From the IMG/VR virus record IMGVR_UViG_3300038701_002982, positions 1 to 27,486 of that record: DNA of 27,486 bases; one strand, given 5' to 3'. Both the position numbers and the translations under genes were made by a program. The DNA is from a virus. Positions 22,747 to 27,486 of this stretch are shown here, in pieces (position 1 is the stretch's first letter; each line of letters starts with the position of its first letter). The notes beneath the pieces are model-generated. The model saw only the letters and a program-made list of their open reading frames with translations, was not told where the DNA came from and searched no databases.

Positions 22747-23373
22747 ATGAAAACCCCACAATTAAACGAAAAAGAACTTCGCGCGATCCTCGAGGCAAAT
22801 GGAGTGAATCAATCCAAGGTCGCAGTCGTCGCGATCCGGGGTTACTACCTGGACTCCATGGGAGTGCGGGGTGTCAATGATCGCAAGATCTACGATGATG
22901 CCATGTTCATTGTTCACCCTGACGGTATCGAGCGTTTTCAATCCAATACGGACCCTAATGGATACCGCAAAGGCAGTGGTGCCGGATCCAAAAAGGGAAT
23001 GGCGATGCTCAAACCCGGCATTCACCGATTCGGCAAAGGGTCCCACAAAGGGGTTCAGGCATTCCGCCAGTGCGAGCGATTTACCGTCATCCGGGATGGC
23101 GATCCGCCCTATGAGGATCTCGGATACCACGCGATCAATCTGCATTCCGGAGGTTACTCATCGACCTCATCTCTCGGCTGTCAAACCATCCCGAAAAGCA
23201 CCTGGGCCCGGTTCAAGGCCACCCTCTACTCGCTCCTCGATGAATACAAGAACCCGATTAGAAAGAACGACTGGGATCAGCGCGTCCGGTCGTTCGACTA
23301 TGTCTTGATCGAGGAGAGCGAACGGCGGAAAGGAAATCTCCAGGTCTCCCAACGTTACCTCCAGACCGCATAG
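22747..23373 (+). CDS. Endolysin candidate with YkuD-like H...SxGC motif
   Basis: 208 aa without signal peptide. Residues 127-150 hold YHAINLHSGGYSSTSSLGCQTIP. H133 and C145 in the SxGC context match the catalytic His and Cys of L,D-transpeptidase (YkuD) folds. Upstream segments (DDAMFIVHPDGIERFQSNTDP, LKPGIHRFGKGSHKG) supply the expected strands. In a phage lysis cassette, with a holin-like gene upstream and a spanin-like gene downstream, it probably cuts peptidoglycan cross-links rather than making them. I infer the activity from motif and context. A 3-substrate hydrolase of another fold cannot be excluded. The start is ATG22747, preceded by a 41-nt gap without a ribosome binding site. Confidence 0.7.
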   Translation: MKTPQLNEKELRAILEANGVNQSKVAVVAIRGYYLDSMGVRGVNDRKIYDDAMFIVHPDGIERFQSNTDPNGYRKGSGAGSKKGMAMLKPGIHRFGKGSHKGVQAFRQCERFTVIRDGDPPYEDLGYHAINLHSGGYSSTSSLGCQTIPKSTWARFKATLYSLLDEYKNPIRKNDWDQRVRSFDYVLIEESERRKGNLQVSQRYLQTA

Positions 23374-23377
23374 CATT

Positions 23378-23575
23378 ATGGAAGTTTCTCCAGAGTGGAT
23401 CCTTGGTTGTCTCGCAATCCTGGCCGGTGTGATCTCGACCTTGGCGGGAATCATTTACAAATTGATGACCGGGCGGCTCGCGGCTCAGGATAAGATCATC
23501 GAGCACCTGCAAGAAGACGTTGCGCGCCTGTCAAAGGGTTGCGGGGCAGCGCAGTGCCTCTGGAAGGAGAGGTAA
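23378..23575 (+). CDS. Spanin-like small membrane protein
   Basis: 65 aa. A single N-terminal transmembrane segment (about 8-30, ILGCLAILAGVISTLAGIIYKL) is followed by a short coiled coil (LAAQDKIIEHLQEDVARLSKGC) and two Cys near the C-terminus (CGAAQC). This is the topology of an inner-membrane spanin or of a small holin/antiholin. It starts 4 nt after the endolysin stop. It is the last rightward late gene before the attachment site. Confidence 0.65.
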   Translation: MEVSPEWILGCLAILAGVISTLAGIIYKLMTGRLAAQDKIIEHLQEDVARLSKGCGAAQCLWKER

Positions 23576-23577
23576 GG

Positions 23578-23606
23578 GGGGCACACAGATCTGCCAAGTG
23601 TGCCCC
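23578..23606. repeat. Inverted repeat GGGGCACAC/GTGTGCCCC (candidate attP left arm)
   Basis: The perfect 9-bp arms 23578-23586 and 23598-23606 are separated by 11 nt, just after the spanin-like stop. GTGTGCCCC recurs twice on the other side of the tRNA core. No T-run follows, so a terminator is less likely than an integrase arm-binding site. Confidence 0.5.
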
Positions 23607-23707
23607 GACTCTCTCAACTCTGCCCGCCTCCTCCGAAAAAAGGAATCCAGCCAAGAGGGGAAACCCTTTAATATTCAAACTCTCCGGACCGTGCAGATTC
23701 TCGAGGC

Positions 23708-23756
23708 CTGATTTGTAATCAGTAGGTCGACGGTTCGAGTCCGTCAGGCGGCTCCA
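23708..23756 (+). other. attP core candidate: 3' end of tRNA-Thr(TGT)
   Basis: 49 bp equal the 3' part of a tRNA: anticodon stem-loop with TGT at 23714-23716, a 5-bp T-arm GACGG/CCGTC around TTCGAGT (23734-23740), the 3' acceptor strand and CCA at 23754-23756. The 5' half (GCCGCCT acceptor strand and D-arm) is absent. The first anticodon-stem base does not pair (C23708 with T at 23723), marking where tRNA identity begins. Integrating phages carry this piece so that the host tRNA is restored after insertion. It is not a working tRNA gene. Confidence 0.85.
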
Positions 23757-23805
23757 TTGATTTTCAGGGAGTTAGGAGGTATGGAGAGGAGCGAACCTCT
23801 TGGGT

Positions 23806-23827
23806 GTGTGCCCCTCTTGTGTGCCCC
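23806..23827. repeat. Direct repeats of GTGTGCCCC (candidate attP right arm)
   Basis: Two copies, 23806-23814 and 23819-23827, spaced 13 bp start to start, lie between the tRNA core and the integrase. They match the copies left of the core. The second copy overlaps the start of the terminator stem. Confidence 0.45.
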
Positions 23828-23851
23828 CGTTGTTGACGGGGGCTTTTTTTT
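23823..23851 (+). terminator. Intrinsic terminator between attP and integrase
   Basis: Stem GCCCCCGT/ACGGGGGC (23823-23830 with 23836-23843), loop TGTTG, then eight T residues (23844-23851). It would stop late transcripts from reading into the integrase gene. Confidence 0.85.
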
Positions 23852-23867
23852 GGTGTCCGGTGGGCGT

Positions 23868-24944
23868 ATGAGACGATTACAGGGGACGGGGATCACGAAT
23901 TTAGCGCGCGATGAAAAAGGAATGTATTACCTGAAGATCAAGATCCAGGGGAAGCGGGTGAAGCGTTCGCTCCGGACTCGGTCGAAGGCGGAGGCGCGGG
24001 AGATCCTGCCGGATATGATCCGGCAGGTGAAGGCCGAGCTGTCTCAACCCTCAGTCCTGGATGTGGCCCCCGCGAGGGGGACGTGGTCGGGAATTCTGGG
24101 GGAGTGGTTGCAGCTGCAACGGCGACGGCCGGATCTCCAGGAGAAGACGAAACGGTATTATGAGAATATGGTGTCGTATGCGCTGGAGTATCTCGAGGGG
24201 GAGCAGTTGGTTCGTGCGTCCGAAAGGGAGCAGTTGGAGAGGTGGTGGGCGAGTGTCGCGTCGCGATGGGCGGAGAGCACGGCCAATAATATTCTGGCGG
24301 CCGTTCGCGGGGCGCTGGAGCTGGCTGAGGAGTCGGGCCTTTCTTTCCCGGCTGGTTTGTTGACCCGGTGCAAGAAGTTGAAGATTCCATCGAGCGAAAT
24401 GGTGGTGCCAACGAACGGGGAGATGGAGGAGATCCTGATGTCGGTGGAGTCGACAGGGAGAGCGACGAGCGAGGAGTCTCGCGATTTTATCGAGTTCCTG
24501 GCCTTTGTGGGCTGCCGGATCGGGGAGGCGAGGGCGGTGACCTGGGGCGATATCAAGCGGGATGAGATTTTGATACGGGGGCAGGAGGATGCCCGGGGGA
24601 AGGCGCGGACAAAAGGTGGAGATTTCCGGCGGGTGCCGATCGCGGATAGAATTCGTTTCTTGCTGAAACGGCGGCGGCCGGTGGGGGCGAGGTCGGGAGA
24701 TTTGGTGTTCCGGATGAAGAGCCCGAAGGGGGCGCTGAATGGGGCATGCCAGCGGCTGGCATTACCTCATATGAGGATCCATGATTTGAGGCATTTTTTT
24801 GCGACGCACTGTATCGAGCGGGGGGTGGACATCCCAACGGTGGCGGGCTGGCTGGGCCATAAGGATGGGGGGGTGTTGGCGATGAAGCTCTACGGGCATG
24901 TGCGGAATCTGCATTCCCAGGAGATGGGGAAAAGGATCGGGTAG
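23868..24944 (+). CDS. int: Tyrosine recombinase / phage integrase
   Basis: 358 aa from ATG23868. The frame is open back to the tRNA core at 23757, but that part crosses the terminator and repeats. The N-terminal arm-binding region (about 1-60, YLKIKIQGKRVKRSLRTRSKAEA) and SAM-like core-binding domain (about 70-170) precede the catalytic domain. Catalytic residues are visible: Arg in CRIGEAR, Lys in ARTKGGDFRR, H-x-x-R in HDLRH, His in LGHKDG and the nucleophile Tyr in KLYGHV. The enzyme joins attP to attB, here in a tRNA-Thr gene. The attachment core lies 112 nt upstream, the usual arrangement. Confidence 0.95.
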   Translation: MRRLQGTGITNLARDEKGMYYLKIKIQGKRVKRSLRTRSKAEAREILPDMIRQVKAELSQPSVLDVAPARGTWSGILGEWLQLQRRRPDLQEKTKRYYENMVSYALEYLEGEQLVRASEREQLERWWASVASRWAESTANNILAAVRGALELAEESGLSFPAGLLTRCKKLKIPSSEMVVPTNGEMEEILMSVESTGRATSEESRDFIEFLAFVGCRIGEARAVTWGDIKRDEILIRGQEDARGKARTKGGDFRRVPIADRIRFLLKRRRPVGARSGDLVFRMKSPKGALNGACQRLALPHMRIHDLRHFFATHCIERGVDIPTVAGWLGHKDGGVLAMKLYGHVRNLHSQEMGKRIG

Positions 24945-24965
24945 GGGGTAGAAAGAAAGAAAGGG

Positions 24966-25073
24966 ATGAACTTTGCGCGGATGACCCTCGAGATGATCCT
25001 GACGGTTTTGATCCTGCTGGTCTGGTACCCGTTGCGCTGGGGCATCCGGAAGTTGAAGAGATCAGGGCATTAA
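24966..25073 (+). CDS. 35-aa membrane microprotein
   Basis: A short ORF, ATG24966 to TAA25073, with a strong purine-rich ribosome binding site (AAAGAAAGAAAGGG ending 1 nt before the ATG). It has one transmembrane segment (about 9-23, EMILTVLILLVWYPL) followed by a basic tail (RWGIRKLKRSGH). A terminator follows directly. It lies 21 nt behind the integrase and is probably co-transcribed with it. The function is unknown. Size and shape fit small regulators of membrane proteins or toxin-like peptides. Absence of homology data keeps the confidence moderate. Confidence 0.5.
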   Translation: MNFARMTLEMILTVLILLVWYPLRWGIRKLKRSGH

Positions 25074-25106
25074 AAAAGCCCGGCCTTTGGTGAGGTGCGG
25101 GCTTTT
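25074..25106. terminator. Bidirectional terminator
   Basis: The perfect 9-bp stem AAAAGCCCG/CGGGCTTTT (25074-25082 with 25098-25106) has a 15-nt loop and an A/T tract on both sides. It can serve the integrase operon (rightward) and the glycosyltransferase operon (leftward), which converge here. Confidence 0.8.
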
Positions 25107-25122
25107 GAGATGTGGTGATCGA

Positions 25123-25761
25123 TTAGATGGGGGTAATCGTTTGGATGTTTTCAGAAACGGCGTGCATTTTCTGAAGTTTTCCTTTCCCGCCGCAATGATA
25201 GAAATCGGTAATGGTGTGATTGAGCCGGTCCTGGCGGGCTTTTTTGTAGTTGTTATGAATGGAATGAGGGATCATGCGAATAGGTGTGGCTGCCCAACGC
25301 CAGAGAAGATTGAAGATTTCTTGGTCGCCGACGTTTGGCCAGTGCTTGTCATGAGTCATCATTTGAGAGGCGTGGTGGTGGGTGAAGCTAACGATTGCGG
25401 TGCTGAGGTAGGGAGCGATATCGATGATTTCGGGGTGGGATTTTTTAAGCCACGGCCGCCATTTTTTTCGGCGGTGCTGGCCGAGAGGTTGCGCGCCCCA
25501 GGTGAAGCGAGGGTCGCAGTAGGCGAATAGGTCGCGGGCTTGGATGTGAGGGACGATATCGCAATCCATCCAAAGGTGGTGTGTGTCAGGGGAAGCTGCT
25601 GCGAAGGCGTCGAGAAGAGCGTGTTGAGGGTTGGCGCGAGTGGTCTCGGTGATAACGGTTAAGTCAGCGCCGACTTTTTTTGCATAGGCGCGGAGGTAGG
25701 CGATCCCGATGGGGAAGTAGGGTTTTGAGCCGATCGCGGCTGTGATGATTTTACGCTTCAT
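25123..25761 (-). CDS. Glycosyltransferase, GT8-like
   Basis: 212 aa from ATG25761. The frame stays open upstream but that stretch lies inside the sulfotransferase gene. GT-A fold signs: IITAAIGSKPY at the N-terminus, IAYLRAYAKKVGADLTVI (Rossmann-like start), the metal-binding DCD motif in WMDCDIVP (65-71), NVGDQEIFNLL (143-153) for acceptor binding, and FYHCGGKGKLQKM (187-199), resembling the HFxGxxKPW end of GT8 enzymes. It transfers a sugar from a nucleotide donor to an acceptor not identified here. The start overlaps the sulfotransferase stop by 11 nt, so the two are co-expressed. Confidence 0.75.
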   Translation of the reverse strand: MKRKIITAAIGSKPYFPIGIAYLRAYAKKVGADLTVITETTRANPQHALLDAFAAASPDTHHLWMDCDIVPHIQARDLFAYCDPRFTWGAQPLGQHRRKKWRPWLKKSHPEIIDIAPYLSTAIVSFTHHHASQMMTHDKHWPNVGDQEIFNLLWRWAATPIRMIPHSIHNNYKKARQDRLNHTITDFYHCGGKGKLQKMHAVSENIQTITPI

Positions 25762-26359
25762 ATCCGAGGGTTTGGAAATCTCTTTGGTAAATTGTGGCGA
25801 TGGTTTTTTTGCACTCATCGGTGAGGGCTTCCTGCCAGGGGGCGTGGAGCGATTTGTTGATGTGCGGGAGTGGGGGTAAGTTGTGAGTTGTGGCGAGGGT
25901 GGTCCAGTCCTTGTCCAGGTGTTCGAAGCGGAGGATGTGGTTGATGCGCTGTGCGATGCGGCCGGTGCCTTTTTTCCGGACAAGAAACGAAAGCTGGGTG
26001 GCGAGCATGGGGGTGTAGCGTCGCTGGTAGTGGAGAAGGTCAGTATTACGGCAGAATCGGGTCCAGAATTCGTTGGCGTCCTCGCAGCCTGTGGCGAGGA
26101 GATTCATGGCGGCATTGTGGGGGTTTCTTTTCTTCTGTGGATCGAGGTGGAGTTGTCTGAACCAGTGGAACAGAGAGAGGGCGCGGTCGTAGGGATTGCG
26201 GACGGTGGTGAAGATGATGTGTGATGGGTTGATTTTGCGGCGGCGGAGAGGGATGTGAGGGCCGTTCTTTTGACCAAGAGCTTGATGGATGGATTGTCCC
26301 GCCGTTTTTGGAATGTGGATGTAGAGGAGGGAGGGGGTTTTGTTTAATCGTTTGGGCAT
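25751..26359 (-). CDS. Sulfotransferase (PAPS-dependent, carbohydrate type)
   Basis: 202 aa. LLYIHIPKTAGQSI (11-24) is the 5'-phosphosulfate-binding loop of the sulfotransferase family 2 and heparan-type group (consensus IPKTAGTS). TTVRNPYDRALSLFHWF (51-67) is the 3'-phosphate-binding segment with its conserved Arg and Ser. The enzyme moves sulfate from PAPS to a hydroxyl or amino group, usually on a sugar. It is the first gene of a leftward pair with a GT8-like transferase. No ribosome binding site is seen. TGACA lies 13 nt before the start on this strand. A sulfated surface glycan made by the lysogen is the simplest role. Virion decoration is also possible. Confidence 0.85.
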   Translation of the reverse strand: MPKRLNKTPSLLYIHIPKTAGQSIHQALGQKNGPHIPLRRRKINPSHIIFTTVRNPYDRALSLFHWFRQLHLDPQKKRNPHNAAMNLLATGCEDANEFWTRFCRNTDLLHYQRRYTPMLATQLSFLVRKKGTGRIAQRINHILRFEHLDKDWTTLATTHNLPPLPHINKSLHAPWQEALTDECKKTIATIYQRDFQTLGYEA

Positions 26360-26372
26360 ACTAAAAGGGGGA

Positions 26373-26384
26373 TGTCATTTGACA
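26373..26384. promoter_or_regulatory. Palindromic TGTCA-TT-TGACA site
   Basis: The inverted repeat TGTCATTTGACA puts the TGACA element on both strands. The leftward copy is 13 nt before the sulfotransferase start. It may be the binding site of a dimeric protein acting on the two diverging genes. Confidence 0.3.
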
Positions 26385-26406
26385 GGGGGCCGGTCAGGAT
26401 CCGAAA

Positions 26407-26432
26407 AAGCCCCGGAGTTGGTTCCGAGGCTT
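26407..26432 (-). terminator. Leftward terminator-like hairpin
   Basis: The stem AAGCCCCGGA with TTCCGAGGCTT (one mismatch, loop GTTGGT) is followed by five T residues when read leftward. On the plus strand no T-run follows. It could shield the sulfotransferase start from leftward read-through. Confidence 0.5.
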
Positions 26433-26464
26433 GTGAAAAGGTGTTTCTTTGATAGGAAAAAGAG

Positions 26465-26995
26465 ATGGAAACAGTTGATTTTACATGTCCGGAGTGTGGG
26501 AACCCGGTGCAAGCGCCCAAGGCTTATCGGGGGAGGGAAGTAACGTGTCTGGCCTGTGAGGCTCAGGTTCAGGTGCCGGTAAATGCGGCGGCGGCGGAGA
26601 AACCGAAAAAAAAGCATGGCCCTGTTATGATAGTCCTGGCGGTGCTCGGGGCTCTGACAGTTCTTCAGGTGGGCTTATGGCTCCTTGGCGGTGCGGGAAA
26701 AAAACAAGATTTGGATAGGGTTGTGACGTATCGGGTATCGAGTTCCCGTGGGGGAGCTTCTCTAACTTATACGAATGCCGATGGTGGTACGGAGCAGGTG
26801 GAGTTGAGTGCCGCTGATATGCCGTGGATTAAGACATTTAATGTGAGAGTAGGTTACTTCGCGTATCTAAGTGCTCAAAAATCGGGAGATTCAGGGGAAG
26901 TTGAGGTGGAAATCCAGGAGAGAGATGGAGAGAAGAGGAGTGCGAGAAGTGATGCTCCGTTTGGGGTCGCCACGATTGAGCTGGGAGTGGAGTGA
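26465..26995 (+). CDS. Zinc-ribbon / single-TM / MmpS-like domain protein
   Basis: 176 aa. The N-terminal zinc ribbon has C8-x2-C11 and C28-x2-C31. One transmembrane helix (about 53-75) follows a Lys-rich stretch. The outside part (about 85-176) has the MmpS-like beta pattern: VVTYRVSSSRGGASLTYTNADGGTEQ, MPWIKTF, YLSAQKSGDSGEVEVEIQ and a final PFGVATIELG. Proteins with a zinc ribbon, a helix and this domain are known as membrane-anchored accessory proteins of unknown function. The start has a good ribosome binding site (GGAAAAAGAG). It is a possible lysogen-expressed envelope or superinfection-exclusion factor. The function is not established. Confidence 0.65.
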   Translation: METVDFTCPECGNPVQAPKAYRGREVTCLACEAQVQVPVNAAAAEKPKKKHGPVMIVLAVLGALTVLQVGLWLLGGAGKKQDLDRVVTYRVSSSRGGASLTYTNADGGTEQVELSAADMPWIKTFNVRVGYFAYLSAQKSGDSGEVEVEIQERDGEKRSARSDAPFGVATIELGVE

Positions 26996-27054
26996 ATCTC
27001 TACAATAATGTTCAAAAATATATGACATTTTTGTTAGAATAAATCGCAGGGAGT
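26996..27054 (+). promoter_or_regulatory. AT-rich promoter-like leader
   Basis: The gap is clearly AT-rich compared with its surroundings. TTCAAA and TAGAAT are 18 nt apart, an acceptable -35/-10 pair, and a purine-rich CAGGGAG lies near its end. It is a weak prediction for the small gene that follows. Confidence 0.3.
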
Positions 27055-27279
27055 TTGCGTTTTTATTTTGTGCCTGACAGAATACACACCGGTCTGACTG
27101 GCGATGAGGAGCCCTCTACTGAGGAGAGGGTCATTGCGAAGCTGGTCAGCGATGTGCTGGCGCAGTTGGAGCAATCCGAATCGATTGCAGTGAAGAGCGC
27201 GGCCCGCCGGATGCGGATGCAGTGGGGATTGGAGGCGGTTGGGAAGCTGATCCTGTTTGATCCGGGGTCCGGATCTTAA
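27055..27279 (+). CDS. Small protein, unrecognised
   Basis: 74 aa from TTG27055. GTG27070 is an alternative, since the CAGGGAG at about 27046-27052 lies too close to TTG27055. It is mostly helical (TEERVIAKLVSDVLAQLEQSE, KSAARRMRMQWGLEAVGKLIL) with a Gly/Ser-rich end. No motif is recognised. It overlaps the opposing gene tail to tail by 4 nt. Its short length and non-ATG start make this a moderate call. Confidence 0.45.
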   Translation: MRFYFVPDRIHTGLTGDEEPSTEERVIAKLVSDVLAQLEQSESIAVKSAARRMRMQWGLEAVGKLILFDPGSGS

Positions 27280-27486
27280 GCGGTCTCGCTGTCCCCTTCC
27301 TGGGAGGTCTCTTTCTCGAGTCCTTTCTTGAGGTCCTTGATGCGCTTGTTGAAGTCCATGGTGTCTTCAGCGGCCATGTGAGGGGGCTGGGGCTGGAAAT
27401 CGTAGCCTTTTGCCCTTGGGAGTTCTTCGCGGGCGAGGGCGTCTAGCCCCTGGATGGCCCAATCACGGATGATCTTGCCCTGATTC
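27276..27486 (-). CDS. Partial gene, C-terminal 69 residues, cut by window end
   Basis: An open frame runs leftward from the window end at 27486 to a stop at 27276-27278. The visible part reads GKIIRDWAIQGLDALAREELPRAKGYDF, a Pro-rich hinge (QPQPPH), then a charged helix FNKRIKDLKKGLEKE. No family is recognised. It stops 4 nt inside the opposing small gene. A phage early-region protein is possible, given its place to the right of the integrase. Confidence 0.6.
   Translation of the reverse strand, partial: NQGKIIRDWAIQGLDALAREELPRAKGYDFQPQPPHMAAEDTMDFNKRIKDLKKGLEKETSQEGDSETA

Noticed and set aside
23578-23606. Intrinsic terminator after the spanin-like gene
   Set aside because: The stem is perfect but no T-run follows on either strand, and the same 9-mer recurs beyond the tRNA core, so an integrase arm site fits better.
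23701-23757. A functional tRNA-Thr gene
   Set aside because: The acceptor 5' strand and D-arm are missing upstream, so only the 3' end is present. This is an attachment core.

Overview
The window reads as the late (structural and lysis) half of a temperate, lambda-type tailed phage with its integration locus and the start of an accessory region. The host is probably a high-GC Gram-negative bacterium of the Verrucomicrobiota/Planctomycetota group. That placement is tentative. It rests on codon and GC style, on a coiled-coil secreted protein of a kind common there, on a zinc-ribbon/MmpS-like membrane protein, and on a tRNA-Thr-type attachment core.

Layout. Head module (84-8287): small and large terminase (GpA family), a gpW-like connector, lambda-type portal, S49 prohead protease, scaffold-like coiled-coil protein, major capsid protein and a KEKE-repeat protein, then a strong terminator. 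One secreted-protein gene (5575-6078) interrupts the module on the opposite strand. Neck and tail module (8374-19037): FII-, Z- and U-like connector and tail-completion genes, an Erv/ALR-type thiol oxidase-like gene, a small cysteine-containing protein, a beta-helix tailspike, the probable tail tube and a second strong terminator. A protein with an internal duplication follows, then a G/GT tail-chaperone pair with a clear -1 frameshift signal, the tape measure and three tail-tip proteins. Next come a glycosyltransferase-FkbM methyltransferase fusion (19030-20313), a holin-like gene, a cassette of small receptor-binding genes including an F5/8C (discoidin) protein (20792-22705), a YkuD-motif endolysin and a spanin-like protein (to 23575).

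Integration locus (23576-24944): a 49-bp 3' end of tRNA-Thr(TGT) without its 5' half, flanked on both sides by copies of GTGTGCCCC, followed by a terminator and a tyrosine integrase. Arm-like repeats on both sides suggest an intact attP. If so, this is a free or circular phage genome rather than a prophage split into attL and attR. To the right lie a 35-aa membrane microprotein, a leftward sulfotransferase plus glycosyltransferase pair, a zinc-ribbon/MmpS-like membrane protein and two unrecognised small genes, the last cut by the window end.

How the parts may work together. The structural genes build a siphophage-like particle. Two terminators sit just behind the two proteins needed in most copies (the capsid block and the tail tube). 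The thiol oxidase-like gene lies directly upstream of three cysteine-containing proteins, which suggests disulfide formation during tail assembly. Four predicted glycan-modifying activities (two glycosyltransferase domains, a methyltransferase and a sulfotransferase) suggest decoration of either the virion or the lysogen surface. Many gene starts lack a Shine-Dalgarno sequence and instead carry a TTTGACA box 13-16 nt upstream.
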